Assembly: GCA_023653055.1 (NCBI GenBank)
Contig: JAMNXR010000012.1
Span: forward strand, 49,005-113,004
Direction of reading: 5' to 3'
Origin: Burkholderiaceae bacterium
Lineage (GTDB): Bacteria > Pseudomonadota > Gammaproteobacteria > Burkholderiales > Burkholderiaceae_B
DNA length: 64,000 nt
In this document: piece after piece, positions 19,257 through 28,565 of the stretch
How the letters are laid out: every line of letters starts with the position of its first letter
Position numbering within the stretch: position 1 is the first letter of the stretch
Program-made: the position numbers and the translations under genes
Notes under the pieces: generated by a model
Databases searched by the model: none
What the model was told of the DNA's origin: nothing
The model's input: the letters and a program-made list of their open reading frames with translations, nothing else

Positions 19257-19822
19257 GAGAGAGTTTCTCCATTTAAATGGCGCGCCGGAAATCGACGCGC
19301 AGCCACGCGTTGTTGGCTGCGAAACACTGAAGCAGGCAAAGAGGACGCGCGCCCTGTCGGGACGCACGAAGAAAAGGTCTTTAGACCGGCACTGTGCGCC
19401 CTAGGGCGCGGGGTTCATGCAGCAGGAGGGTCAGGATCACAAGAGTATTAGACAAAAGTGGTTGACTAAAAAAATGCTGTGAACATCAGGCGGATATGTG
19501 TCAAACGCCTGGTGCAGGGATACGACGGTTTCTTGCTTTTAATCTTGCTCTTAATTCAGTATCGCGCGCGGCGTGAAGGAAACACACGTCACCGGCGCGG
19601 GCGAAACGTAAAAACGTCGCAACAACGCGCCTGAAGTGCATCCCGGTCTAGCCGACGACCAGCAACCCAGAGGGTAAGAAAGCAAGCGGTACAATACAAA
19701 ATAGTGCAGTGCGCGATCCAGACGGAGACGTGACATAAAGTTGCATCTCTACGAAGGAAGGGTTTTTAACCCGGCTTTCTTAACCCTTTTAAGGCTTGCT
19801 TGATTATAAGCCCCTTTTGCTG
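19257..19822. other. rne-rluC divergent intergenic region with structured leaders
   Basis: This is the longest gene-free stretch (566 bp). In the rne leader (minus) there is a 14-bp palindrome GCGCCCTAGGGCGC (19396-19409) and a GGTCT/AGACC hairpin (19376-19387). A compound stem-loop lies at 19594-19631 (GGCGCG, GCG and ACGT arms around AAAA). Towards rluC there is a -10-like TACAAT (19691-19696) and an AAGGGTT/AACCCTT pair (19758-19764, 19782-19788). E. coli rne is autoregulated through leader hairpins; a similar role here is inferred. No ORF or tRNA was recognised. Confidence 0.5.
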
Positions 19823-20881
19823 ATGCGCAAAGATTCCCTAGCTCCTTCGAAAAATGCCACCCGCCACGGATTGAAATCCGTGCGAGATACTGCTTCCCCT
19901 CTGATTTCATCCGATAAAACTAAAAATAACTTGCCGTCTGCTCCTAAAGTGCCTGTTGTCGTGCCCGCTGTACGGATGATTGAGGTCACCGAAGAGCATG
20001 ACGGCCAACGGTTAGATAATTTTCTGATGCGCCTGTGCAAAGGCGTGCCAAAGAGTCACATTTATAAAGCAGTTCGGGGGGGCGAGGTCCGCGTGAACAA
20101 GGGACGGGTTGCGCCTGATGATCGCATCAAGCTTGGTGACATCGTGCGTGTGCCGCCAATGCGTTTGCCTGCACCGGATGAAAAGAGAGCCGTGCCGGGG
20201 AGCGAGTTTCCAATTGTTTTCGAGGATGACGGCTTGTTGGTGATTGACAAGCCGGCGGGTACAGCCGTTCACGGCGGAAGCGGCGTGTCGTTTGGTGTGA
20301 TCGAAGCGTTAAGGTCGGCGCGACCCGAGGCAAAGTTTCTAGAACTGGCGCATCGCTTGGATCGGGATACATCGGGACTGCTTATGATTGCCAAAAAAAG
20401 AAACGTTTTGCTGGCTTTACATGAAATGTTTAGAACGGGTGGTGGAAGAAAGCATTATTTAGCACTGGTGGAAGGCGACTGGGTCAATGCCAGGCAGCAT
20501 ATCCGCTTACCTTTAGTGAAATGGACGACCCAGTCAGGCGAGCGCCGTGTGAAAGTCGAGGCTGAGGGTCAAGTGTCACACACGATTGTTAGTGCAGAAC
20601 GTCGTTTCAATGGCTATAGTCTGGTCGATGCCGAACTGCGGACCGGCAGAACGCATCAGATACGGGTGCATTTGGCCTCAAGCGGATTTCCAATTGTGGG
20701 TGACGATAAATATGGACGCGACGAAACGCGCGCCCAATTCAGCAAGTTAGGGTTCACAAGAATGTTTTTGCATGCCTGTCGGCTGGAAATGCCTCACCCA
20801 TTGACCCAAGTGCCGATGGTGCTTGAGGCGCCTTTACCATCCAGTTGTGAAAAAATCCTCCAAAAGTTGGAGGTACTATGA
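19823..20881 (+). CDS. rluC: 23S rRNA pseudouridine synthase RluC
   Basis: Isomerises uridines in 23S rRNA (positions 955/2504/2580 in E. coli). About 352 residues from ATG 19823; a TTG at 19796 is an alternative start and the first 60 residues are not conserved. An S4 RNA-binding domain (GQRLDNFLMRLCKGVPKSHI) is followed by the RluA-type catalytic core with HRLDRDTSGLLMIAKK, whose second Asp is the nucleophile, and RTGRTHQIRVHLASSG. It is divergent from rne, the usual arrangement in proteobacteria. Its stop overlaps the next gene's start by four bases. Confidence 0.93.
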   Translation: MRKDSLAPSKNATRHGLKSVRDTASPLISSDKTKNNLPSAPKVPVVVPAVRMIEVTEEHDGQRLDNFLMRLCKGVPKSHIYKAVRGGEVRVNKGRVAPDDRIKLGDIVRVPPMRLPAPDEKRAVPGSEFPIVFEDDGLLVIDKPAGTAVHGGSGVSFGVIEALRSARPEAKFLELAHRLDRDTSGLLMIAKKRNVLLALHEMFRTGGGRKHYLALVEGDWVNARQHIRLPLVKWTTQSGERRVKVEAEGQVSHTIVSAERRFNGYSLVDAELRTGRTHQIRVHLASSGFPIVGDDKYGRDETRAQFSKLGFTRMFLHACRLEMPHPLTQVPMVLEAPLPSSCEKILQKLEVL

Positions 20882-21534
20882 CCCCTTATTCAGTCATTGT
20901 GTTCGACTGGGATGGCACGCTGATGGATTCGACGCACAGCATTGTGACGGCAATTCAGGGGGCGTGTCGTGATTTGGAGTTGCGGGTGCCGACCGACGCC
21001 GAGGCGGCATGGGTCATTGGTTTGTCCTTGGAACCCGCTTTGCGGCGCGCGGTACCGGATTTAACCCCCACCATGGAGCCGCTGTTTTTAGAGCGCTATC
21101 GCCACCACTATTTATCCAAAGATACCAAGCTCAAGTTGTTTGATGGCGTCACTGAAATGCTGAGCGATCTACAAGCTGCGGGCGCGACCTTGGCGGTCGC
21201 TACGGGTAAAAGTCGCGTCGGCCTCAATCGTGCGCTGACCGCGACCTCGTTGCACAGCGCATTTGCCGCAACGCGCACGGCGGACGAAACTTTTGGCAAG
21301 CCCCACCCGGGTATGTTGTTGGAACTCATTGACGAACTCATGGTTGAGCCGCATCAAATGGTGATGGTGGGAGATACTTCTCACGACCTGACCATGGCGG
21401 CGAACGCGGGTGTGCATGGAATCGGGGTCGCGTATGGGGCACACCCTGAAAGCGAGTTACGCGCATGCCCTCACCATACAATCGCGTCCGATGTGCCGAG
21501 TTTGCATCAATGGTTACGCGAGCGCATTGTTTGA
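20878..21534 (+). CDS. HAD-superfamily hydrolase (phosphoglycolate phosphatase-like)
   Basis: The 218-residue protein has all HAD motifs: I, FDWDGTLMD (nucleophile and acid Asp near residues 10 and 12); II, TGKS (about 102-105); III, Lys in GKPHPGML; IV, GDTSHDLTMAANAG. A small helical cap lies between motifs I and II, as in Gph/PGP-type enzymes. The physiological substrate is not defined by sequence. The ATGA overlap with rluC indicates a coupled operon, an arrangement conserved in Burkholderiales. No Shine-Dalgarno independent of the rluC 3' end is obvious. Confidence 0.88.
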   Translation: MTPYSVIVFDWDGTLMDSTHSIVTAIQGACRDLELRVPTDAEAAWVIGLSLEPALRRAVPDLTPTMEPLFLERYRHHYLSKDTKLKLFDGVTEMLSDLQAAGATLAVATGKSRVGLNRALTATSLHSAFAATRTADETFGKPHPGMLLELIDELMVEPHQMVMVGDTSHDLTMAANAGVHGIGVAYGAHPESELRACPHHTIASDVPSLHQWLRERIV

Positions 21535-21636
21535 CTGACCCGTAAACGTCAACGTTTGTTAAACCTACAGATAGTGGGTGTTCGGGTGATACGAAGTGTG
21601 TTTCAATCGCGTTAATACCTACTGATGGAGTCCCAG

Positions 21637-22596
21637 ATGCCTGTATATCGCTATCCACGTATTCGTGCCAGTGAGATCACCCCAGAAGAAATCTGGCAAA
21701 GTCGCCGTCAGTGGATGAAAGCGGCGGGCGCCACCTTTGCCGCTGGTTCCCTTGCCGGACTTCCTCAGCTTAGCTCGGCCGCAAGTCTGGCGGTATTGGA
21801 TGCGCAGCGCTCCTCAAAATACGTGTTGATGGAACCTCTCACACCAGAAAAAGACGCCACCACATACAACAACTTCTTTGAGTTTGGCATGGACAAAGGA
21901 GACCCAGTTAAGTATGCGGGCAAAATGCAGACGTCGCCTTGGAAGCTTCGCGTAGAAGGAGAGTGTGCCGCCCCCAAAACTTTTGATCTCGATGATTTGC
22001 GCAAACTTGCCCCTCTCGAAGACCGCAGCTATCGGATGCGTTGTGTCGAGGGTTGGTCAATGGCTATCCCTTGGATTGGTTACTCGATGTCCGAGTTGAT
22101 CAAACAAGTGCAACCTAACAGCAATGCAAAGTTTGTTGAATTCATCACGGACGTGCAGCCTAAAACGATGCCGGGTGTGCGGACACGTTCGATCGACTGG
22201 CCTTACCGCGATGGTTTGAGGATGGACGAAGCAATGCATCCACTGACCATGCTTGTCATGGGGATGTATGGAAAGGTCTTACCGAATCAAAATGGTGCGC
22301 CTGTGCGCATGGTTGTCCCTTGGAAGTATGGCTTTAAGTCCGTTAAATCCATTGTGACGATTCGCTTGCTTGAAAAACAACCAGTCGGCAGCTGGGAAAA
22401 GTCGCAGCCCTCCGAGTATGGTTTTTATTCAAACGTGAATCCCGAGGTGTCGCACCCACGCTGGAGCCAGGCGACTGAACGTCGTATTGGTGAAGACGGG
22501 GTGTTTTCACCTAAGCGTAAGACACTCATGCTCAATGGTTATGCCAATGAGGTTGGGTCACTTTACGCAGGATTGGACTTGCGTAAAAACTACTGA
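21637..22596 (+). CDS. msrP: Protein-methionine-sulfoxide reductase catalytic subunit MsrP
   Basis: Periplasmic molybdopterin enzyme that repairs oxidised methionines in envelope proteins. The 319-residue product carries a twin-arginine signal ([10 protein letters not shown] at 22-31, then a hydrophobic run to about 50). The molybdenum-ligand cysteine is Cys136 in [10 protein letters not shown]. The conserved [16 protein letters not shown] and [18 protein letters not shown] close the family match. I chose ATG 21637 because GGAG lies six bases upstream; ATG 21625 would add four residues. msrQ follows after 10 bp. Confidence 0.95.
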   Translation: MPVYRYPRIRASEITPEEIWQSRRQWMKAAGATFAAGSLAGLPQLSSAASLAVLDAQRSSKYVLMEPLTPEKDATTYNNFFEFGMDKGDPVKYAGKMQTSPWKLRVEGECAAPKTFDLDDLRKLAPLEDRSYRMRCVEGWSMAIPWIGYSMSELIKQVQPNSNAKFVEFITDVQPKTMPGVRTRSIDWPYRDGLRMDEAMHPLTMLVMGMYGKVLPNQNGAPVRMVVPWKYGFKSVKSIVTIRLLEKQPVGSWEKSQPSEYGFYSNVNPEVSHPRWSQATERRIGEDGVFSPKRKTLMLNGYANEVGSLYAGLDLRKNY

Positions 22597-22606
22597 GATA
22601 AAAGCT

Positions 22607-23215
22607 GTGCAAGCGCTCTCAGTCAAAGCGTTTGATCGCGCGAAGCCCCTGCTTTTTATTGCAGGGCTTTATCCCTTGCTGAGATGGGTGGTGCTTGGCT
22701 TACAAAACGCACTCACCGCCAACCCAGTCGAGTTTTTAACGCGCTCATCCGGCACCTGGACGCTTGTTTGCTTGCTGGTAACCCTATCCATTTCGCCGCT
22801 TCGCCAATGGCTTAAACAGCCAGCGCTCTTACGTTGGCGACGGATGTGCGGACTCTTCACATTTTTTTATGCTGTTTTACATGCTTTGACTTGGGCGTGG
22901 TGGGATCAAAATTTTGAGTGGATCCCTATGCTTTCAGATATTTGGAAGCGACCATTTATTTTGGTGGGCGCTGCTGCATTTTTAACCATGACACTATTGG
23001 CGGTGACCTCAACACATGGCTGGATGCGTCGCCTGGGTAAACGTTGGCAGTATTTGCATCGATCGATTTACCTCATCGGAGTGTTAGCGATTTTGCACTA
23101 CTGGTGGCATAAACAAGGTAAGAGCGATTTTGACACTGTCTTGATATACGCCGCTGTATTGGCGGTACTTCTGGCCTGGCGAATCAAGCGCGCTTGGTTA
23201 AAGCGCGGAACCTGA
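22607..23215 (+). CDS. msrQ: MsrQ, heme-binding membrane subunit of MsrPQ
   Basis: Inner-membrane heme b protein that passes electrons from the respiratory chain to MsrP. It has 202 residues from GTG 22607, chosen because GAGATAAA precedes it and longer starts would run back into msrP. It has about six membrane helices. Candidate heme ligands are His in FYAVLHALTWAWWD, STHGWMRR and YLHRSIYLIGVLAILHYWW, the ferric-reductase-like pattern. The last 18 bases overlap the convergent amiD, with a 7-bp hairpin at 23189-23207. Confidence 0.93.
   Translation: MQALSVKAFDRAKPLLFIAGLYPLLRWVVLGLQNALTANPVEFLTRSSGTWTLVCLLVTLSISPLRQWLKQPALLRWRRMCGLFTFFYAVLHALTWAWWDQNFEWIPMLSDIWKRPFILVGAAAFLTMTLLAVTSTHGWMRRLGKRWQYLHRSIYLIGVLAILHYWWHKQGKSDFDTVLIYAAVLAVLLAWRIKRAWLKRGT
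23189..23207. terminator. Hairpin in the msrQ/amiD overlapping 3' ends
   Basis: CGCGCTT (23189-23195) and AAGCGCG (23201-23207) form a perfect 7-bp stem with a 5-nt loop inside the last codons of msrQ and spanning the amiD stop. There is no T-tract, so terminator function is uncertain. Confidence 0.35.
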
Positions 23216-24037
23216 AGTGGGCAACGCCATCAGACGCGCCGCAGTTTGCGGATCGGGTCTACTGGTGACACGGTCTGGGCGGTAGTGCATCTGAAAAGCG
23301 CCGATCGCAGCGAGTGTTTGCGCATCAAAATAATTTGATTCAGGGACTTGATAGCCGACGCGTTTGAGTTGCTTTTGAAACCAGCCCGCATCGGGATAGC
23401 CGGTCCGAACAAAGTTGGCTTCGTATTTGGCTGCAGCCGCTTCGTCAAACCATCGTCCGACACCAGCTTGTGCAAGTTTTTTCCATGGAAAAGAAGGACC
23501 AGGATCGATTTTGCGCATCGGGGCCACGTCACTATGCCCAACAATATTTTCAGGTGTGATGTTGTTGCGCTTGGCAACATCACGCGTGAGTTCAATGACG
23601 GCGGCAATTTGCGCATCAGAGTAGGGAATGCCTTTGTCTCCGTTGCTGTTACGGGTCCAGCCCGGATGGACGATTTCGATACCGATGGACCGCTGATTAA
23701 GAAAGGTGCGACCATACCAGCTGCTATCACCCGCATGCCAGGCACTTTTATCCTCATTGACCAAGCGGTAGACGACCGGCGGCTTGTCATCTGTGACAAC
23801 ATAATGTGCACTGACATCGCGATTGGTCAGCGTCATGAGTGCGCTGGGTTTGCTAGAGGCGGTGTAATGCAACACGATGACGTCGATGCGACCACTTTGT
23901 CCGCGCGACTTCATTGAGTCGTCATAGCGCACAGGGCCGCCCACTTGAGAAGCACAGCCTGTCAGCACCAGAGCCAGAAAAAAAATGGCGAGGCGTTTGT
24001 AGGTGTAACCGACTTGTAAAGCGAACGCGTGCATCAT
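23198..24037 (-). CDS. amiD: Lipoprotein N-acetylmuramoyl-L-alanine amidase (AmiD-like)
   Basis: Zinc amidase that cleaves the sugar-peptide bond of murein or anhydro-muropeptides. It has 279 residues from ATG 24037, which overlaps the upstream stop. A hydrophobic leader ends in the lipobox LTGC (Cys28), so it should be an outer-membrane lipoprotein. The Amidase_2 domain has VIVLHYTASS (His57 as a zinc ligand), the IGIEIVHPGW region and GHSDVAPMRKIDPG carrying the second zinc site. A C-terminal peptidoglycan-binding-like segment (AIGAFQMHYRPD) follows. The lipoprotein plus C-terminal domain fits AmiD better than cytosolic AmpD. Confidence 0.9.
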   Translation of the reverse strand: MMHAFALQVGYTYKRLAIFFLALVLTGCASQVGGPVRYDDSMKSRGQSGRIDVIVLHYTASSKPSALMTLTNRDVSAHYVVTDDKPPVVYRLVNEDKSAWHAGDSSWYGRTFLNQRSIGIEIVHPGWTRNSNGDKGIPYSDAQIAAVIELTRDVAKRNNITPENIVGHSDVAPMRKIDPGPSFPWKKLAQAGVGRWFDEAAAAKYEANFVRTGYPDAGWFQKQLKRVGYQVPESNYFDAQTLAAIGAFQMHYRPDRVTSRPDPQTAARLMALPTSGSAL

Positions 24038-24780
24038 GCGGCCTGAAATAAAAAGAGGGTGGGGTGCTTGTCGAGCACAGGTGTTGGCTGAGATTTCCAT
24101 TGAGAAATGGTCAGGGTACGAATCCACTCATCCGCTGTGGTCACCGAGCGTGCCACGCACAGTCTGGTGTTGCCTTTGAGCTGTTCGATCAGACTGCTAA
24201 ACATCGCCTGGTTACGATAAGGCGTTTCAATAAAAAGTTGTGATTGCTTTTGTTTGGCTGATATTTGTTCCCATGCCCTGAGTTGCTTGGCGCGCTCGGC
24301 GGGTTCGACAGGGGCGTAACCATGAAAAGCGAAGCGTTGGCCATCTAGGCCGCTTGCCATTAAGCCTAACAAAATAGAAGAGGGGCCGACCCAGGGTTTG
24401 ACCGGTGCGCCCATCTGATGTGCAAGTGTGACGGCCCGTGCGCCGGGATCCGCGACCGCCGGGCACCCTGCATCGGAGACCAAACCAATGTCTTGACCTG
24501 CTTTAAGTGGCGCTAACCAACTCTCTAGCATGTCGTCCTCGACGCGCGCGTTGAGTTCGTGGATGGTGATGTCCTGCAAAGGGCGAGAAAGGGGAGTGAG
24601 TTTTAAGAAAGTGCGGGCAACCTTAGCGCTCTCGGCGATATAGGTGATGAGGCTACCCGCTTGAATTTGTGCCTGAGTGGGCAGCCATTGGTCGATTGGG
24701 GCTGCTCCCAACCCGACAGGCATCAAGTGCAGGGTGCCGAAATTGCTGTGAAGGGCTTTGTTTTTTTCAGGATTGGACAT
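24034..24780 (-). CDS. SAM-dependent methyltransferase, RsmI/tetrapyrrole methylase family
   Basis: The 248-residue protein resembles RsmI (16S rRNA C1402 2'-O-methyltransferase) in its SAM-binding half: LVSDAGCPAVADPGA (RsmI has SDAGTP..DPG), VGPSSILLGLMASGLDGQRFAFHGY and FIETPYRNQ. The N-terminal half lacks the RsmI hallmark YVVATPIGNLxD and reads LHLMPVGLGAAPIDQWLP, so this is a paralogue of unknown target. It starts at ATG 24780, overlapping maf by 14 bp, and its stop overlaps amiD. The maf-methyltransferase pairing is conserved in many betaproteobacteria. Confidence 0.85.
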   Translation of the reverse strand: MSNPEKNKALHSNFGTLHLMPVGLGAAPIDQWLPTQAQIQAGSLITYIAESAKVARTFLKLTPLSRPLQDITIHELNARVEDDMLESWLAPLKAGQDIGLVSDAGCPAVADPGARAVTLAHQMGAPVKPWVGPSSILLGLMASGLDGQRFAFHGYAPVEPAERAKQLRAWEQISAKQKQSQLFIETPYRNQAMFSSLIEQLKGNTRLCVARSVTTADEWIRTLTISQWKSQPTPVLDKHPTLFLFQAA

Positions 24781-25399
24781 CGTCTGCGCTTTGTGGGGGG
24801 GCGGTCGGGTTGATTTGCGCATGGTCGAGCGGATCGAGACCGAAGTCTGCCAGCAGGCGGGTCAGTGCAATCAGAGGCAGACCAATAATTGAAGTCGGAT
24901 CTGCGCTTTCCATGCTCTGCATCAGCGCAATGCCTAACGACTCAGCTTTTGCGCTTCCGGCAGTGTCAAAAGGGGTGTCAATGGCTAAGTATCGATCAAT
25001 CGCTGCATCCGTTAAGGTACGGAAGACGCAAGTAGTCGGGATTTCAACTGTTTGGAGTCGGTGATCCCGCGCAACCGTCATCGCACTGTGAAAGACAACA
25101 GACTGGCCGGAAAGCGCGCGTAACTGGCGCTGGGCACTGGCGAGATTGCCGGGTTTACCGACTGGGGCGCCGTGAAGTGAGGCCGCTTGATCCGCCCCAA
25201 TGACGATATGATCAGGATATTGGGCTGTGACAACCTGTGCTTTGGCTTGCGCAAGACGAAGGGCTAGCGACCTGGGGTCCTCGCCGTGCATAGGCGTTTC
25301 ATCGACCTCAGGCGCGACTACAAAAAAAGGAATTCTTAGTCTTGATAGAAGCTCTCGTCGGTAAGGAGAGCTTGAGGCAAGAATTAATGGGGTGCTCAC
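24767..25399 (-). CDS. maf: Maf-like nucleotide pyrophosphatase (YceF type)
   Basis: Cytosolic house-cleaning NTP pyrophosphatase; the YceF branch prefers 7-methyl-GTP. About 210 residues from GTG 25399, giving the standard STPLILASSSPYRRELLSRL. A longer GTG start at 25444 would run through the opposing operon promoter and lacks conservation. Conserved parts are PEVDETPMHGEDP, VIGADQAASLHG (catalytic Asp; the Gln marks the YceF rather than the YhdE branch) and GSAKAESLGIALM. It is divergent from the yceD operon. No good Shine-Dalgarno precedes the chosen start. Confidence 0.9.
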   Translation of the reverse strand: MSTPLILASSSPYRRELLSRLRIPFFVVAPEVDETPMHGEDPRSLALRLAQAKAQVVTAQYPDHIVIGADQAASLHGAPVGKPGNLASAQRQLRALSGQSVVFHSAMTVARDHRLQTVEIPTTCVFRTLTDAAIDRYLAIDTPFDTAGSAKAESLGIALMQSMESADPTSIIGLPLIALTRLLADFGLDPLDHAQINPTAPPQSADDVQS

Positions 25400-25422
25400 T
25401 GTTGTTTTTGACGTGTTAGAAA

Positions 25423-25452
25423 TTGACGATACAAGTGAAAACACGCTATTAT
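25423..25452 (+). promoter_or_regulatory. Sigma-70 promoter of the yceD-rpmF-plsX-fab operon
   Basis: TTGACG (25423-25428), an 18-nt spacer and TATTAT (25447-25452) make a near-consensus promoter about 115 bases before yceD, reading towards it. It overlaps the possible long maf N-terminus on the other strand, which supports the shorter maf start. Confidence 0.65.
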
Positions 25453-25566
25453 CTCTCGCTTTGCTGCATTTATGTTGCAGTTTTGTATGGCAATGTTTGG
25501 CGCAATTGAAGTGTCGTCTAATGGCGTCAAGACCCAGTAACGAGCGATTTAGAAAGGCAAGCGATT

Positions 25567-26163
25567 TTGTCAGAAGATCTTAGCGCTGCATTTCGGTTCA
25601 GTGCCCCACCTACAGTGGATGCGTTTGATTTTGCGCGGCGCGGACAGGTCCTAAAAGGTGCGTTCAGCGTACATCGACTGGATCGTTTGCTCGAAGGTTT
25701 ACCAGAGCAACCGGTTGCGGAGTTGACGGTGTTAGAGGGTCCTCCAACAGTTCCTGGCATCGTTCGTTACGTGATTGAAGGTCGCCGTACAAAAGATGAT
25801 CTGTCTGAGCTTGTTGTGCAGATCCAAGCAAATTTAGTGCTTGAGTGCCAAAGATGTTTAGGGCCACTCATCTTGCCAATTGATCGGCAAACAGTATTTC
25901 AGCTGGTGCGGCGTGAGTCGGACCTTGACGATGACGAGATCGAGGAAGAAGACTTTGGTCAGCCCGAAAAGATAGTGGGTTCTCCAAAGTTTGATTTGTG
26001 CGATCTCGTGGAAGACGAGTTAATTTTAGATGTTCCCTATGTCCCGCGGCACGAAGTGTGTCCGGAAACAGTAGATTTGGATGCGCAAGCCGAAGAAGAA
26101 GCTGGCAGGGAAGAGCCCCTTTCACCGTTTGCGGTGTTGAGTCAGCTCAAAACCAAGGGTTAG
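25567..26163 (+). CDS. yceD: YceD/DUF177 large ribosomal RNA accumulation protein
   Basis: Conserved partner gene of rpmF needed for normal 23S rRNA accumulation in E. coli and plants. The 198-residue protein has the DUF177 core with [12 protein letters not shown] (CxxC pair) and the acidic stretch [13 protein letters not shown]. The C-terminal HEVCPE carries a third Cys. The only usable start is TTG at 25567, with AAAGG about ten bases upstream; in-frame sequence further up reaches a stop without ATG or GTG. It leads the L32/fatty-acid operon. Confidence 0.9.
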   Translation: MSEDLSAAFRFSAPPTVDAFDFARRGQVLKGAFSVHRLDRLLEGLPEQPVAELTVLEGPPTVPGIVRYVIEGRRTKDDLSELVVQIQANLVLECQRCLGPLILPIDRQTVFQLVRRESDLDDDEIEEEDFGQPEKIVGSPKFDLCDLVEDELILDVPYVPRHEVCPETVDLDAQAEEEAGREEPLSPFAVLSQLKTKG

Positions 26164-26178
26164 TAGTTGTTATCAAGA

Positions 26179-26199
26179 CGGTTGGCGTACAATTCGCCG
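26179..26199 (+). promoter_or_regulatory. Candidate internal promoter before rpmF
   Basis: TACAAT (26188-26193) sits in a context almost identical to the acpP upstream element (CGGTTGGC before, TCGCCG after). No convincing -35 is present. A start about seven bases downstream would give a leader of only ~16 nt holding AGGAG. Confidence 0.4.
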
Positions 26200-26215
26200 A
26201 TCCACAGGAGTTGTC

Positions 26216-26398
26216 ATGGCTGTTCAGCAAAACAAAAAATCCCCGTCCAAGCGCGGTATGCACCGCTCGCACGACTTTTTAGTGAATCCCCCAACGGCCA
26301 TCGAGCCAAATACGGGCGAGCAACACCTGCGTCACCACATTAGCCCAACAGGCTTCTATCGTGGTCGCAAGGTTCTTAAGACTAAGACTGACGAATAA
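26216..26398 (+). CDS. rpmF: 50S ribosomal protein L32
   Basis: 60-residue ribosomal protein, [20 protein letters not shown] at the N-terminus and [10 protein letters not shown] at the C-terminus. The four-cysteine zinc site found in some L32 proteins is absent (the C-minus form). It has a strong AGGAG ribosome site. The yceD-rpmF-plsX order is the standard one and links ribosome and membrane-lipid synthesis. Confidence 0.97.
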   Translation: MAVQQNKKSPSKRGMHRSHDFLVNPPTAIEPNTGEQHLRHHISPTGFYRGRKVLKTKTDE

Positions 26399-26464
26399 TA
26401 CGCAGCTGACGGGCTTGCCTCGTCCGAGCGTGCCTTTTCATTGCACGCAGCGTTGCATCATCAC

Positions 26465-27538
26465 GTGGCTTACGACATTCGCATCGCGATAGATTGTATG
26501 GGTGGTGACGAGGGTATCCCCGTCACGGTCCCTGCAGCGTTTGATTTCGCGCAGCGTTTTGATGATACCTATTTGTTACTAGTTGGCCTGCCCGATGAAA
26601 TCGAGCGGGCCGTTTCTGTTTGTACAAAACGTTACCTGAGCGTCGGTCCTGACCGCTATACGATTCTTCCTGCGTCTGAAGTTGTGACCATGGATGATCC
26701 TGTAGAGGTTGCTTTGCGCCGCAAAAAAGACTCCTCCATGCGCGTGGCGGCACAAGCGGTCAAGGACGGCCTGGCAGATGCGTGCATCTCTGCCGGTAAT
26801 ACGGGTGCCTGGATGGCAATCTCGCGCTACGTGCTTAAAACGCTCTTTGGGATTGACCGACCTGCCATCGCCTCAGCACTTCCCAATCAAAAAGGCCGTG
26901 CAACGACGATGTTGGACCTCGGTGCCAACGTTGATTGCACGGCGGAGCATCTCCTGCAGTTTGCCATCATGGGTACGGCACTTGCACAAGCGGGTGACCC
27001 GAGTCGTGCGCCTTCTGTGGGCTTGCTCAACATCGGCGAAGAAGTCATTAAGGGTAACGACATCGTCAAGCAGGCGGGTGAGTTACTCAGACAAAGCTCC
27101 TTAAACTTTTATGGCAATGTCGAAGGTAATGACATCTTTAAAGGTACGGTGGATGTGGTGGTGTGTGATGGCTTTGTCGGCAACGTTGCGCTCAAGTCTG
27201 CTGAAGGCGTGGCGCGCATGATGTCCGTCATGGTACGTGAAGAATTTGGACGTAATAGTCTGACTAAATTTTTAGGCTTGATTGCTTGGCCCGTGTTGTC
27301 GAGGTTTCGGCGTCGCGTGGATAATCGTCAATACAATGGAGCCGCTTTGCTGGGTTTGCGTGGAGTTGTGATCAAAAGTCATGGCGCAGCCGATGCGTTC
27401 GCCTTTGGTTGCGCCCTTGAGCGCGCCCGCGAAGCCGTGAGGTCGGGTTTGCTCAAACGCACAGCAGAGGCAATTGCTCAATTAACGCATTTACAAGTCG
27501 AAGCGGTGTCTTCGGCTCAAGTTGGAGAACCCGAATGA
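26465..27538 (+). CDS. plsX: Phosphate acyltransferase PlsX
   Basis: Converts acyl-ACP to acyl-phosphate for phospholipid synthesis. It has about 357 residues from GTG 26465; TTG 26441 is a possible longer start and neither has a clear Shine-Dalgarno. Family motifs are [11 protein letters not shown], the [19 protein letters not shown] loop, [13 protein letters not shown] and [15 protein letters not shown]. The stop overlaps the fabH ATG by four bases, so PlsX and FabH are co-translated. It is a peripheral membrane enzyme. Confidence 0.95.
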   Translation: MAYDIRIAIDCMGGDEGIPVTVPAAFDFAQRFDDTYLLLVGLPDEIERAVSVCTKRYLSVGPDRYTILPASEVVTMDDPVEVALRRKKDSSMRVAAQAVKDGLADACISAGNTGAWMAISRYVLKTLFGIDRPAIASALPNQKGRATTMLDLGANVDCTAEHLLQFAIMGTALAQAGDPSRAPSVGLLNIGEEVIKGNDIVKQAGELLRQSSLNFYGNVEGNDIFKGTVDVVVCDGFVGNVALKSAEGVARMMSVMVREEFGRNSLTKFLGLIAWPVLSRFRRRVDNRQYNGAALLGLRGVVIKSHGAADAFAFGCALERAREAVRSGLLKRTAEAIAQLTHLQVEAVSSAQVGEPE

Positions 27539-28521
27539 CTCAGGTCATGCCTTATGCGCGCATCGTTGGTTCAGGTAGTTTTTTGCCTCCTCGTGTAGTG
27601 AGTAACGATGATTTGGCCGCAGAGTTAGCGACCCGTCAAATTGAAACCTCTGATCAATGGATTACAGAGCGCACCGGTATTCGTCAACGCTATCTTGCAG
27701 AAAAAGGCATGACGACTAGCGCATTGGCTACAGAGGCGGCTCGGCGAGCGCTCAAGGATGCGGGTGTAGAAGCTGACGAGGTGGACCTGATTATTGTTGC
27801 AACCTCGACCCCTGATTTTGTCTTTCCAAGCACTGCTTGCTTGGTGCAAGCAAATATCGGTAACAAAGGTGCAGCAGCATTTGATGTGCAAGCAGTCTGT
27901 AGCGGCTTTGTTTACGGTTTGACAACGGCAGACAGTTTTATCCGCGCGGGTCGCGCGCGTTGTGCGCTGGTGATAGGTGCGGAAGTGTTTTCCAGCATTC
28001 TCGACTGGAGTGATCGTTCGACCTGCGTGTTATTTGGTGATGGCGCAGGCGCGGTCGTGCTCAAAGTCAGTGAGTCACCAGGCATCATGGAGGCGGAACT
28101 CCATGCGGATGGCAGCCAGATGAATATTTTGTGTGCCGCGGGCAACGTTGCCTTTGGTCAAGTGACTGGCGATCCCTTTTTGCGGATGGATGGGCAGGCT
28201 GTTTTCAAACAGGCTGTGACCGTTCTTGATCGCTCTGCGCGTGCGGTGACTCAGCATGCGGGTATTCAATTATCTGAGATCGATTGGTTGATTCCTCACC
28301 AAGCGAACCTGCGTATTTTGACCTTTCTTGCTAAAAAACTGGATATCCCAGTAGAAAAAGTGGTGATCACCGTTGATCAGCATGCGAATACTTCGGCTGC
28401 GAGCATACCCTTGGCGTTTGATGTTGCGCGTCACGACGGTCGTATTCAGCCCGGTCAGCTCGTATTGATGCAGGGTGTCGGGGGTGGGTTCACCTGGGGT
28501 TCGGTACTCGTCCGTATGTAG
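27535..28521 (+). CDS. fabH: 3-oxoacyl-ACP synthase III
   Basis: Initiates fatty-acid synthesis by condensing acetyl-CoA with malonyl-ACP. The 328-residue thiolase-fold enzyme has catalytic Cys122 ([11 protein letters not shown]), His in PHQANLRIL (about 258) and Asn in HANTSAAS (about 288). The C-terminal [13 protein letters not shown] is typical. It lies second in the plsX-fabH-fabD-fabG-acpP-fabF series. Confidence 0.97.
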   Translation: MTQVMPYARIVGSGSFLPPRVVSNDDLAAELATRQIETSDQWITERTGIRQRYLAEKGMTTSALATEAARRALKDAGVEADEVDLIIVATSTPDFVFPSTACLVQANIGNKGAAAFDVQAVCSGFVYGLTTADSFIRAGRARCALVIGAEVFSSILDWSDRSTCVLFGDGAGAVVLKVSESPGIMEAELHADGSQMNILCAAGNVAFGQVTGDPFLRMDGQAVFKQAVTVLDRSARAVTQHAGIQLSEIDWLIPHQANLRILTFLAKKLDIPVEKVVITVDQHANTSAASIPLAFDVARHDGRIQPGQLVLMQGVGGGFTWGSVLVRM

Positions 28522-28565
28522 TATTGTTCCGTACTTAATGTTTCTCTCATTTTTACAGCGACATC

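Noticed and set aside
19257..19367. 37-codon N-terminal extension of RNase E
   Set aside because: The extension is not conserved and GGAGAAA precedes the internal ATG with the standard N-terminus.
19476..19504. TTGACA-like -35 on the minus strand as rne promoter
   Set aside because: No acceptable -10 lies 16-18 bases downstream (CACAGC), so it was not annotated.
25400..25444. Longer Maf start at 25444
   Set aside because: It would be translated through the promoter of the opposing operon and the extra residues are not conserved.
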